From the NCBI GenBank assembly GCA_030052745.1, contig JANBVO010000020.1, positions 599,978 to 663,977 on the forward strand: 64,000 nucleotides of DNA, given 5' to 3'. This stretch comes from Pleurostoma richardsiae. Lineage: Eukaryota; Ascomycota; Sordariomycetes; Calosphaeriales; Pleurostomataceae. The notes beneath the pieces were generated by a model, which saw only the letters and a list, made by a program, of their open reading frames with translations, searched no databases and was not told the DNA's origin. Shown one piece after another: positions 44,644-57,089 of the stretch. The position numbers were made by a program, and so were the translations under genes. Positions within the stretch are counted from its first letter, which is position 1. Every line of letters begins with the position of its first letter.

Positions 44644-47066
44644 CTAGTTCAGCTCGGCTTCCTGTAAGCCATTTACCACCCTCAGGGCCCGCCTTGGTCC
44701 CATCACAACGTTGAAGAAACTTAGCTCTTGACCATCCAGGAGTCTTTCCGCCGAGCTTGTGCTCCCTCCACTTTCACTGTTCCGAGGCCGGTCCCGTACA
44801 TCGTCTTGATGTCCACCAATCCCAACTACGACGGGAGCGTGGCGCTCGCCCACAGTGGACTCACGACTCGTCCCCATGGTCGGCGAATTCATACTGTCTC
44901 TTCCAGCCCACGCCAATGGCTCACTGCCGCTCGATGCAGATTCATGCCGGCTATGGCCCCATCCGTGCTTTTCACCACGGCCTTGGGGGTTGGGAGATAC
45001 GTGCGAGCCGATGTGGGACTTGTTTTTGGCTCTCCTCCCGAAGATCGCGGCGAATCCGCCAAGTGAGCCGCGCGACGCGGTCACGGGAGAATTGTACCGG
45101 TTGACAACAGCCAAATGGGATTTGTAGGCGCGGACCTGCCGCCGGTACAGCCACGCACAGTAGCCAAGGTACGCCGCGGCGACACCAGCACAGCCAGCGA
45201 CTACCCCAGCCGCAGTCAAGGCCTCGCTAGAATGGTGGCTTCTACCTATATTTGCAGAGGGGGACGGAGCGGGGACGGCTTCACTGGAACCACTGGCCGT
45301 GATCGTAGCCGTAGTGCCGGAGGCGGTAACGGTAAAGACCGGCGACTTGCCCGTCGCAAACGGGCCGTTGGTGGCCGGTCCAGCAGCAGGTGTGGATGCC
45401 GTAGCCCCACCCCCCGGCGATCCGCCAATGACACGGACGACCTCCTCTGGAACCATGTAGCCGTACGAGGCCGCTAGGACAGAGTTCTCCGAATTGAGAT
45501 CAGCCTCCGGGGACAGCGGTTTGAACGATGAGGTCCACTTCAGAGAGGAGGCGTTGAAGACATACGCCGGACTTGAGTCGCAATCGGTTGTCTGCCCGAT
45601 GTAACCGCCAACCACGATCATTTGGCCATCCCTCAAGTTACAGGTGTGACCAGCGCGAGGACTGGGCATATCGGATCCATCCTGCATAATAGGGCCAACC
45701 CAGGTGAACGAAGGGATAGTGAGTATGTACATATCGGAGTACTGGGTCTGCTGCTTCTTTCTGCTTGTCAGCCCGAAATCACTTCTGACTGATGAAGATA
45801 GGTCCAGCATGAATGAAGTCTCACAAACGGCTGAAGATTCTGTCCGCCGAAGAGGAAAATCTGGAAGCTCGACGCATCTGGCGCGGCAGCAACGACGGCG
45901 CAAGGGTTCACCCGAACACTCGGGGCATTACCCGTCGTTTTTTGGTGGTACCAGACTGAGCTTGCTATGTCGTAAACGTCAAGCGTGGAAAGGTCATCAG
46001 TGAACTCCGTTGCCGTGCCTCCAGCCAGACCACTATCCAAGATCCCCGGTCAGTAAGGGTGTTAGGATCCTAGTTGAGGACTAAGTGAATTCGTAGAGCC
46101 GACCTACATCAACACCCCCAGATCGCCCCAGCCAGGAATGAAGACGAGCGCCCCATCGGCACGCTCAGTAAATACCTCCTCGCCCTGCAGCCCGCCTTGC
46201 GTAATATTTCTGTACACGCCGCTCTCGGGGGCTCCCTTGCTGGTGCCCAAAGAGTATACCCCATCGTTGATGTAGCCGGGGTGCGTGAACTCAAGGAGAC
46301 TCTTCAAGTAGACGCGTGCAACCTGATCGCTCCAGCCCGGAGTAGTTGCGAGGTCGAGATGACCACCAAAATACCAACTTCGGCCGAGCTCTGGCACGGA
46401 TATGCCGGCTCCCTCAGCTGACCTCTGGACAGGTTGGCCTCCGCCGTCGGAGTTGTTGCCGGAGGATGTCAATGGCGCCAGGTACTCTGTCCAAGCCCCT
46501 GATGCGACAGCATACTTCCATATAGACACCGCGGCAGGTTCGACGTATGGGTTATCGGCGAACTCACCACCATATAGGAATAAGTTGTCGTAGTCATTCC
46601 AAATGTAGCCGTTGGCCACTGCTGGTGGCCCGTCCGGTTGAGGGAGACCACTGAGCAAGGGATGGCCGACATCCCAACCATTAGTCAAGTCGAGGGCGAG
46701 AAGGTTATTTTCTGTGAGGCCATTTATTAGACAATCTGGACTTTGAACGCGATAAGTAGTAGATGGATAACGGACTCCACGTGTCGGTCGACTGGGTGCC
46801 TGTGGCCTTGACCTGCCCACCGTACAGATACAGGGTTCCATTAAGAAAGGCAGCTGAGAAATGGAATTAGCGACTACCCCTGATCTGCCTCCATGGAGCC
46901 ACTACTAGATGGACGGCCGAAGACCTCGCTCACTCTGATGACTGAAACGTGTGCAGGCTGCGGTAGGACTGTCCGTCCTCCTGATAAGACCAGCACCCGC
47001 GACCTTTCCGTGGCCGCGCACCCAGCTGAAGCTAGGGATCATAGCTGCCATGATCAGAGCAAGCAT
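44644..47066 (-). CDS. kelch-repeat single-pass membrane protein
   Basis: Five exons (46934-47066, 46776-46853, 46108-46711, 45825-46032, 44644-45741) give 706 residues. A hydrophobic N-terminus (MLALIMAAMIPSFSW) may be a signal peptide. Kelch-type blades follow: RFSHQTAFLNGTLYLYGGQ, NDYDNLFLYGGEF, GRSWYFGGHLD, FQIFLFGGQN, and CNLRDGQMIVVGGYIGQ. Next come a Ser/Thr/Pro/Gly linker, one membrane helix (about 515-540, ALTAAGVVAGCAGVAAAYLG) and a basic, Ser-rich cytosolic tail. Such proteins in filamentous fungi are mostly uncharacterised; the architecture suggests an extracellular sensor or wall-contact protein. An upstream in-frame ATG at 47315 would place about 80 extra residues before the hydrophobic stretch. 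Confidence 0.8.
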
Positions 47067-48150
47067 GCAAATTTTCGAAATACCGGACAAGCTTGAAGCT
47101 GGGGCGCTCGAGCTCGCCTTCGTCCTTGGCCGCTGACGCGTCACGAACCTGGTGTACCATGATGATTTTGCTGTGGAAGTTCGTTGTTGGGCACGCTTTT
47201 GCAGGTCCTGGGACACAAGGCCCTCTTTCTCCTCTCTTCCCCGTCCGCTTGAAGGGTCCCGGGGTTGCGTGGAAGCTTCAGCTGCAGCAGGCGAGATTGA
47301 TTCCCTCCCTCCCATCTCTGCCAACAGCTCTTGTACGGCACCGCCGTCCTTGTGGCACGAGTCCTGTAAGCCGAGCTCCTTGAACACGGACTTTCTGTCC
47401 TTGCTGGTGCCACCAATATTGCTGGAGGAGGGATGAATTTATATCCAGCGCCGAAGCAAGGTACTCGTCCAGGTCTAAGCAGAGACACGGACGATAGCAT
47501 ACGCATACACCATTGGCGCCGATACAATGGCAGTGATGATTGAAAGGGTTGAGAATAGGGCACCAAAGCAGAGAATGGTGAGAGAGAAGCGGTTCACGCG
47601 ACTTAGTCGCTCGAGGTCGCCACCTTATCTATCGGCACGCGACAGGTGCATTTTATCCTCGCCTGCAAAGCCTGCCGCCGCGATGTCTGGTCACTAAAGG
47701 GATGGCACATAATGAGGTCACCCTGCTGGCATGTCGAGACCTCTGCACCTGCTATCACCCATACGCCGGTCCCGTTCCAAGCAACGCATCTTCTCGATGA
47801 CTGTGATTGGGGCTTTGAGACAATTACGCCAATACTGTCCCAGTCCTTCCTTGACTTCAAGGGGATTACTTACATCATGTCGACAGTGCATGGGTCTTGG
47901 CGTGCCGTGCGAAATGGCCATTGGGCGACCTGGCCTTGACCCTGAAGATATTACATCACCACCAGGATGCGACAGGTCGGTGCGCCGTATTGTAGTCCTG
48001 CCCCCAGACTCTACTGGACGGGCAGTGTCCTATAGCAGCTGACCCTGGTCAGTGATGTTAAGTGTTGTTAGAAAACAAGCTCGGGTCATGGACAATAGAA
48101 GATCCGATCCGCAGCGCTTCCTCATATATCCACCTCCTACACGGTTACAT
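47067..48150. other. last intergenic stretch before the AT-rich block
   Basis: Normal base composition continues to the edge of the first LTR-like repeat at 48151. Open frames of up to ~140 codons near 47141-47566 lie upstream of the kelch gene and match nothing I know. This is the border between gene-rich and repeat-rich DNA. Confidence 0.5.
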
Positions 48151-48844
48151 TGTAAGGGGATCGGTATATTCACAAGGCAAGGAAGGGAGATATAGTACAA
48201 AGGGTAGTATATTGTTGTTTGTAAAACTTCAACTTGTCGGTTGTTCTCCGAACGCCCGGCGAACGGCCTTAAAAGGGGGCTGTGCAGGCCCCGGGCCCTA
48301 AAAGGGGCCCGGCTAGTTACGACATTCCGTACGTGCCTGGGTATGTGTTCAGTCAGGTGCCCTGCCCGGGCTTGGGCTATTGCGGCCTAGGCTTTCTTCC
48401 TATATGAACGGGTTAGGTGTTACTTTCTTAACGTTCCTTTTATACTATCCCCCTTTTTAAGAGTGTTGGCTTCTAACGCTTAATTAAAGACTTTTAAGTA
48501 ACGATCTCTTCGTTAATTATCTTCGTTAAAAAACTTTTATACTACTAGAGAAAAAAAGTAGTAGCTTATTTTATTATTAGTATCCGCTTACGATTTAATT
48601 TTAAGCCGTATAGTTAATTATTCCGTTATTCATAACTCGAAGGTTTTTTTATAACGGCCCGGCTTTAATATTAACTTATAACGGTGTATGGTTATCTTTT
48701 TTATCTTACGTTATAATATTTATAGTTAAACGTTTTTATAGGAACTTTTTTTATTTAAAGTTAAACTTATTACTAATATTTTTAAAGGTTCGTTTATTTA
48801 AATAATTAAATTCGTCGATTTTTATTTTTTTTCTTTAATTTTTT
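48151..48844 (+). repeat. LTR-like repeat X, left copy
   Basis: It begins TGTAAGGGGATCGGTATATT. The first ~290 bp are only lightly mutated and still GC-containing (CCCGGGCCC, CCTGCCCGGGC); after about 48,420 the copy becomes strongly AT-rich. Its order of landmarks is repeated at 56693-59165: TGTAAGG..GATCGG, the CGAACGGCCTTAAAAG block, the CCCGGGC block, ACTATCCCCC, then TTCGTCGATTTTTAT at the end. A TG start and direct orientation flanking a Gypsy coding region suggest it is, or derives from, that element's long terminal repeat. Confidence 0.7.
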
Positions 48845-49090
48845 ATAAAGAAATTAATATATTTATAAAATAAAAAAGGAAAATATAACATAAAAAGTAG
48901 TATATTTTTAATTATAAAACTATTATAATACTCTTATAAAGAAATCGGTATATTCATAAAGTAAAGAAGGAAAATATAATACAAAGGGTAATATATTCCT
49001 AGTTATAAAACTTCAACTTACCGGTTATTTTCCGAACGCCTAGCGAACGGCCTTAAAAGAAGCCTATACGGGCCTTAAGCCCTAAAAGGG
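48845..49090 (+). repeat. two truncated tandem copies of the repeat X start
   Basis: Sequence matching the first ~80 bp of repeat X recurs from about 48845. A second, longer copy (about 150 bp, as far as CCTTAAGCCCTAAAAGGG) starts near 48938. Both are RIP-mutated (TATAAAGAAAT.. instead of TGTAAGGGGAT..). They sit directly behind the left X copy. Confidence 0.65.
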
Positions 49091-49386
49091 TATAAGAAAG
49101 ACGCTAGGAAGGTAGCACCTAGCCCGATTTATATAAGAAGAAAGCCTAAGCTACAATGGCCTAAGCCCGGGTAAGGCACCTAACTGAGCACATACCTAAG
49201 TACATACGGAATGCCGTAACTAGCCGGGCCCCTTTTAGAGCCCAGGGCCTGTACAGGCTCCTTTTAAAGCCGTTCGTCGGACGTTCGGAAAATAACCGGT
49301 AAATTAAAGTTTTACAACTAAAAATATACTACCCTTTATATTATATCTCCCTTCCTTACTTTATAAATATACTGATCTCCTTATAA
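49091..49386 (-). repeat. inverted fragment of repeat X
   Basis: The minus strand from 49386 reads TTATAAGGAGATCAGTATAT and continues through the same landmarks as the first ~300 bp of repeat X. Together with the preceding direct fragment it forms an inverted repeat with no spacer at about 49,090. It abuts the Gypsy gag leader. Confidence 0.7.
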
Positions 49387-52300
49387 ACTTCAACTTCTAT
49401 CCTTTAAAGATAGATAAACCGAGGAGATGGCACCGAAAAGAAGAACTCCCGCCGTCGCTAGGCTACTAGCGGAAGCTAGACCTTCCTAAAGGGCAGGCGG
49501 CTCGTCTACACTCTAATAGGAACCTAGGGCCTTTAAAAAAGGCTCTTCGCGGCTAGAATTACTAGAAGAACGGGTTAAAAGAGATACTTTAGATAGTTAA
49601 GACGTAGTGACGGAAACGATCGATTAACCGTCGGTTTAAAACTAAACGTATAATTAAGAAATAATTAATATAATAGTTACTTAAATTATTGCTTAAATTT
49701 AAGCCCGACGGGTATTTACTCCTATTTTAATTTACGTAAAAAAACGACTTCTTTTTTATAATTATAAAAAGTTAAAATAAAAAGTTACTACGGTAGAAAT
49801 CGAAGATTAACTTTAAACTATCGACGAAAGTAATAAACTCCGATGTTATAATTATAATACCGGTTATTCCTTAAGTATTAAGCTTAGCGGTTTAGCGAAG
49901 TAGAATTACGGGTTACGAGTAAATAAAATAAATAAGATTACTGTTAGGTATAAATTATCGTTAGTAATTTAAAATTACTAGGAACGACGGGATTATAAAA
50001 GTAATCTTCGTAAGTTAAATAATCTAAGGAAATTAATTGTTTATATAAAACTATATTTATTTTATAACTTAGAACTTTTTAGAGAAATTAACTTTCTAAT
50101 AATTAATTTCTGTACTAAGTTTTATTAGTTGTAATTTAAGTATTTACTTTAGTATATGCTTTTTATTTTCTAATAATATAAACTCCTAACTTGGTTACTT
50201 ATTTTAAAGGATATTTAGATCGTTATACGTTAATTACTTTTATTTAGAAAGTTAACTACGTACCGTTAAATAATACCGTTTTATAATTATAACTTTTTAA
50301 ATATTTACGGCTTTTATTTTTACTTTAAAACCTCCCTTTTTAACTTCTAATATAGTAATCTTTTAGAATATATTAAACGAATTTAATCGTTTTCGTAACG
50401 AAATCGTTATACTCTAAGTTTATTAAAGAAGAAAAAAAAAACTTATTAAATTTGATAAGCCGAAACCGTACGACGGAACTAAAAAAAAGTTACGTAAATT
50501 CTTTATCTAAATAAGAATTTATTTTAGATAATATAAGGGAAACTTTTTTTATAACTACGATAAAGTACTTTTTATTTTTAATCGACTTTTAAGAAACGTT
50601 TTAAATTAGTTTAAACTTATTCTCCATAATTATTTAGAAAATAATAACTAAAATAACCGAAAGACCGAAATTAATCGTATTTTTAAGAAATACGATAAGT
50701 TCGAAGAAACTTTTAAAGGAGTTTTCAGAGATTTTAATAAAAAACGAACTGTTAAATATTAACTAGTTAATTTCCGATAAAAGGGATTAGTTTCAGAATA
50801 TACCGTTAAATTCTACTAAATTATATTTAAATTAAAATAAGACGACGAATTTCTAATAAACTATTACTATATAAGATTTAAAAACGACGTTAAAAACGAA
50901 CTTATAAAGTTAGATCGCTCTAAAATACTTATAAAATTTATTAATATAACTATACGAATTAATAATTAATTATATAAACGACGTATAAAGAAAATAATTA
51001 AATAAAGATTAAAAAATTATTATATTACTAATTAAAAAAGAAAAGTCACTTATCGAAAATAACTTAAAAATACAGTATATAGATCTTATAACGGATTTAT
51101 AAAATTAAACGCTATTTAAAAACTTAAAAAACCTTAGAAATGTTATAACTACGGAAAAAAAAAATATTTCGCCCAATAATATTCCGAAAGGTAATATTAA
51201 AAGGTATTTAAACTACGTCGAAATATTAACAACGTATAAATTAAATATAAGATTTTTAGTTGGATTAATTATTATGATAATGATTATATTATATATAAAG
51301 ACGATAAAGAAAATATTAGATAATATTTAAACCGATTAAGAAAATAACGAATTTTTATTATTATTAAAAAAGTAAGTTCTTATTTACTTAAAGAAAAAAA
51401 CGAAGAAAATAATCCGTTTCGTTATAGTACTTTCTCGTTATTAAAGTAATTTAAGGGATAAATTATATAAGATTTTTAAGAATAACGTAATATATCGGTA
51501 TTTACTTCTTCTAAACTTCTATTAGAGCTTAACTTATACTTATTCTATATTTAACGATAGTAACTTTATAATTACTTCGATAACGTAGAAGGTAATAAAA
51601 AAATATATATCGAAAGAAAAATACTAAGAGTAATTATTAATAAGTTTTAGATATATTATTTAGAATCCGAAGATAATTATTGGATATACTTACGATACCG
51701 ATATTACGAACGGATTTTATAGGTTTCGTATTTAGAAAATCTATACTATAAATATTTAAAAGAGAAATTCTACTATAAATTCTTTCTTTTTTAATTAAAA
51801 TACCGATTTATTTTATAAATATATTATAAAACTAAACTTAGTAATTAAATCTTATAATAACTATTCGACTAATATACGAATTACGTTATACTTATTCGAA
51901 GTAAGTGTTATTTTTTCGAGTATAAATTACTAGACGTTAGATTTTAAAATTATAAAATTTTTTAATGTATAAACTACGTCCTATAGAAAATCGTAAAATA
52001 GTATCGATAACGTTTTTAAGGTTATTTTATATAAATACCGCGAAAAACCTTTAAGATCAAAGATCGACTTTTAATAATAGAAATATTTTAAAAGATAGAA
52101 CAGAACCTTATTAAAGAAAGATACTATTACCTATTAAACTTAGAGTAAAAATATTAGACAATATAATAAGATCTACTAGATTAAATAGATAGTAACGAGT
52201 TACTTATATAAGATAAAGAAATAAAAAACAACGACGACCGTTTATAAAGAACCGACGAACGGAAAAACCTTATAAGTTCTTAAACGAGATAAAGACTGAT

Positions 52301-53455
52301 ACTTTTTAATTATTAGAGATATTCATTAGAATTAATTAGTAAATACTTAACGTTATAATAAATAGTAAGGTATAAAGGAATTTTATATCTCCGACTGTCG
52401 TAAATAGGTATAAGATATCTTAGAAAAAAAAAGAACAACTATATTAACTATATAATATAAAAAAATAACCCGTTTTTTATAGTAACGGACTAATTAATAA
52501 AGAAACCATATACTTTTAAGTTACGATCGAAGGACGTACTACCCTTATTATTTTCGATATTATTAACATAGTTAAATATTAAATAATATTAAGAATATTT
52601 TAGTTAAAAAAATATAACCCCTAAATAGATTAAATTACTAGTCGGATAAAATTAATAATAACTATTTATAATTTAAAATAGTAACAATAAACTATAGAAG
52701 TAAACGATAATAGATAGTTATTTTATACGAAAAAAATAAAAGCGAATTATTTCGACGGTATTTTATTAAAATACTTAATCTACGAAAAGATATTTTAATT
52801 AGAACTCGAAACGAGATTACTTCTATATAGTAAATAAGATTACGAAATATTTTTAAAGTTAAAGACGACACTAAAGTTTTATAAGATCTACGTATTAAAT
52901 AAAACTAAACTATAAATACTAAGGAAATACTTCGATAAGAACTTTAAGAAAGAATATATACGACTTTCGATATTATCCGTAAAATACCCTATATTTTTCG
53001 TATTACGGAAAGAAGAAGATTTACGATTATATATAGATTATAAATAACTTAATAATATTATTATCAAGAACTAGTACTTTTTACTATTAATATTAAAACT
53101 ACAAGATCGACTATATAGAACTAACTAGTTTATTACTCTCGATATATCTAAAATATATAACTTTATCCGTATTAAGAAAAGAAAAAAGTAGAAAATAACA
53201 TTTAAAATCCGATTCGGATATTACGAGTACTTCGTTATATTCTTTAAATTTATTAACGTACTCGTTACTTTCTAAAGTATAATTAACTACGTACTCCGAT
53301 AGTTCCTTAATATCTTCGTTATCGTATATCTAAACGATATCTTTATATATTTTAAGACGTTAGAAGAATATAAAAAATACGTTTATTAAGTACTATAAAT
53401 ATTATAAAACGTTAATCTACTAATTAACTTAAGAAAAGCATATTCTATATATAGA

Positions 53456-53460
53456 AAGTC
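53456..53460. repeat. 5-bp target-site duplication, left (short element copy 1)
   Basis: AAGTC immediately precedes the element and is repeated at 55049-55053 immediately after it. Removing the insert and one copy restores the conserved RT-connection reading, which supports a true insertion. Confidence 0.9.
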
Positions 53461-55048
53461 TATTACATTAAAAGAAACTTGCCAAACCTAATAAACCTAC
53501 CGGCCTGTCTAGCCTGTTCGACAGTTAATAAGACGACTATAGCTTTAAACCATAGCTTCGGCTTTTCTATATATAAGTTTAAAATACTAACTATACCGGC
53601 ATTCTTAACACTTAAGAATTCAACCCGAATCATATTTTACTTTTATTGTAATAAGTAGTGCCTATTCATTACGAATCGACTGATTACTTTTTCATTACCG
53701 TAATCCCTTTCGTTAATAATAACGAAAACTACGTTACCAATAGCAATAACCCGTTAACGGCTTATTATAACAAGTCGGTACTTATAAATAACATCGAGCT
53801 AGTCTTTAATAACTCGAACTCTAGGGGAAATAACCTTCTTATACTAGAACTAGTTATTAAAAACGACTACGTCGATAGTAATAACTTAAAGGATAATAAG
53901 CGTAACGGTATTTATTATCGAAATAGTATTATATTATTATTATATACCGGCCCGGTAGTTATTCCTTCGTAAACGTTATCCCGTTTATTCGGCTAGATAA
54001 TATTTCGATAATCGTAACGGTACTTATCGCCGAGACGATATTTATAGCCGTATCTACGAACCGGCCTGGCAGCTATTCTTTACCTTCTAAACGTTATCCT
54101 ATTTAATTAACTAGATAACTTCTTAAGTCTCGATAAACCTCTTCTCTTCGATCCTAACTAAAACGACGATAGTTAACCTTCTCGTTGTAACTCTTCTCGA
54201 CCTTATAAAGATTATTAACGAAACGAAAGAAAAATATAAATTACTCCGTTAAAAAATAAAAGACCGTCAATAATAACAATCTTATTAAACGTACTAGAAA
54301 TACGGTATCTTCTTCGACAACCGAAGGCAGTTCTTTCGTTATCTCAAAACGACGGGCCATAAAACTAACAAACGGAACAAACTTAACGCTCCGGTAACCT
54401 CAGCTTCTTCCTTTCCTTTTCCTTTTCCTTTCCTTTCGAACTTCTCAGTATCCCTATCGCTAAAACCGTTAACTTCAGCAAACCGATACGATAAAACGAC
54501 TTATCTCTACTCTTCTTAATCGTTATTAATACCTCTTCGGTAACTAATTCCTTCTAACTTTAAAGGACTTAACTAGTAGTAAAGTAATAATAACTCTAAC
54601 GACGAACATAACGAATTTAAATCTAACGATCGATTTAACGACGAACCTAACGACGAATTTAACGAAACTAACGATAGTTTCGACGAGCTTAATAACGAGC
54701 CCGACGACATATTCGACGGAATTAACAATAGCTTCGACGAATACGATAACGAACTCAATGACGAACTTAACGAAACTAACGATAATTTTAACGAATACGA
54801 CGAAGGTTATTAACGAAGAATAGGGACTATATTTATTTCTTAATATAGGAAAGTATATTATATTAAAAGAAACTTATTAAATTTAATAAACCTACTGGCT
54901 TGTCTAGCCTGTTCGATAGTTAATAAGACGACTATAGCTTTAAACTATAACTTTGGCCTTTTTATATATAAGTTTAGAATGCCGGCTGTGCCGGCATTTT
55001 TAATACTTAGGAATTTAATTCGAATTATACTTTACTTTTATTATAATA
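53461..55048 (+). mobile_element. short 1.59-kb LTR-type element, copy 1
   Basis: It is bounded by two 193-bp direct terminal repeats (53461-53653 and 54856-55048) that begin TATTA(C/T)ATTAAAAG and end TTATTRTAATA, with a 5-bp target duplication outside. The 1.2-kb interior is too short for reverse transcriptase or integrase, so the element is non-autonomous (TRIM-like). It holds a 104-codon open frame at 53658-53972 (GTG first codon) and an Asn/Asp/Glu-rich coding-like repeat near 54590-54815. It is inserted in the Gypsy reverse transcriptase. A second copy lies at 57090-58680 in the opposite direction. Confidence 0.85.
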
Positions 55049-57089
55049 AAGTCGATTTCTTAAGATATATTATTATACTTTCGTTAATACAAATATAAAC
55101 GTCTAAAATTACCGTAATTAAAAACTAATTAATATTAACAAATATTCGAGAAGTTAAAGGATTTTTAAAATTTCTTAATTTCTACAAACAATTTATTAAA
55201 AATTATAAGCTTATCGTTAAACCTCTTACTAACCTCACTAAAAAAGAACTATAGACTTTTATATAGGGATTAAAATAATAAGAAGCCTTTAATACTTTAA
55301 AATATAAAATACTAGAAAACCCTATATATACGAACTTAAATCTAATAAAACTATTCGAAATCGAAATAAACGTATCCGACTATACTTTAAGAAAATAATT
55401 AAAATAAAGAAATAAAAAAAGACGATTATATTTAATAATATTCTTTTCTAAAAAATTATACGGACTAAAGTTAAATTATCTTATATACGATAAAAAACTT
55501 ATAACTATTATTAAAGTATTTAGAGAATTAAAACAATATTTTAGTAAATTAATATACGAAATTACAGTTTATATAGATTATAAAAATCTTATTTATTTTA
55601 CTATAATTAAAGAACTTAATAAAAAATAGATTAGATAATTAGAAGAATTCTTAGAATTTAACTTCCGAATTATATACCGTAAAAAATCGGAAAATAGTAA
55701 AATAAACGTACTTAACAAGAAACTAAACTATTATTAAAAGATATTACTAAAATCGTACGTACTATTACTTTAAGAATTAAATAGAACATTATGATAAAAC
55801 TAACGAGATATAAATATTACTATAAAAATCGAAAATACGAATAATTAATATTATAAATTACTTTAAATTTACGAAAAAAAGTTACCGACTAATATTAACG
55901 TTTAAAAAAAAAGACGTATATATATATAAGAAAAAAATTTACGTACCTTTAATATTATAAAAAGAACTTATACGTTGACATTATAATAATATAAAATATA
56001 GGTATTTAAAAGTAATAAAAACATTCTAAAGAATTAAACGACGTTACGATTACTTAAGACTCTTTACGAAAGTTAGAATATATATTAAGAACTACGATAC
56101 GTATAATAAAATAAAAATTAATAGATATAAACTATATAGAGAATTATAATCATTACTTATATTAGATAAACCGTAGGAATTAATATCTTAGGATTTCGTT
56201 ATTAAGTTACTCCTATTAAAAAAACTATTAATATAAGCTAAATACGATAATATTTTCGTTATCGTCGATAGATTTACTAAGTACGCTTATTTCTTACTAT
56301 ATAAAGAATTAAGTAATATAGAAGACCTCGTATATACTTTTAACTAAGTTATAGTTATAAACCATAGACTACTTAAAGAAATAATTTCGGATCGAAATAA
56401 ACTTTTTACTTCGAAATTTTAGTAATCTCTTATAATATACTTTAGAATTAAATAAAAAATATTTATAGTTTATTATCTATAAACGGACGGATAAATAGAA
56501 TAAATTAATTAAATACTAGAATAATATTTATAATATTACGTTAATTACTAATAAGATAATTAAGTTATACTTTTATTAATAATATAATTCGTATATAATA
56601 CGTTAATATTAAAATTAATAAACTAAAACTTATTTTACGTTAATTATAAATTATAATTAATACTTAACTATTTAACATTAAAAAAACCTAAGTATAAAGA
56701 GATCGGTATATTTATAAAGTAAGGAAGGGAAATATAACATAAAAAGTAGTATATTCTTGGTTGTAAAACTTTAACTTACCGGTTGTTCTCCGAACACCCA
56801 GCGAACGGCCTTAAAAGGAGCCTATGCAGGCCCTAGACCTTAAAAAGGGCCCGGCCAGTCACGACATTCCACACGTACCTAAACATGTACTCAGTCAGGT
56901 GCCCTGCCCGGGCTTAAGTCATCGCAGCTCAAGCCTTCTTCTTATATAAACGGGCTAAGTACTACCTTCCTAACGTCCCTCTTACACTATCCCCCCTTTA
57001 AGAACGCTAGCCCTCAACGCCTAATTAAAGGCTTTCAAGTAGTAATTTCTTCGTCGACTATCCTCGTTAAAAAACCTTTATACTAGTAA

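Larger units (their letters stand above)
49387..56692 (+). mobile_element. Gypsy-type LTR retrotransposon, RIP-inactivated, split by a nested insertion
   Basis: A gag start at 49427 (MAPKRRTPAVARLLAEARPS, then stop) is followed by a decayed zinc knuckle near 51139 (C-X2-Y-X4-Y, cysteine and histidine codons lost). Reverse transcriptase runs from about 52,990: LRLYIDYK*LNN, FGYYEYFVIFFKFIN, and YLNDI at the catalytic YLDD box, where one Asp codon is now Asn. It is interrupted at 53461 and resumes at 55049 with VDFLRY, EVKGFLKFLNFYKQFI and the RNase H. The integrase H2C2 region and DRFTKYAY are near 55,960-56,290. The order RT-RNase H-integrase defines Gypsy/Metaviridae. Stops arise mostly at former CAA, CAG, CGA and TGG codons, as RIP predicts. 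It ends abruptly in the integrase at repeat X. Confidence 0.88.

Noticed and set aside
54573-54758. 61-codon minus-strand Leu/Ser-rich frame
   Set aside because: It is the antisense of the Asn/Asp/Glu repeat in the short element and not an independent gene.
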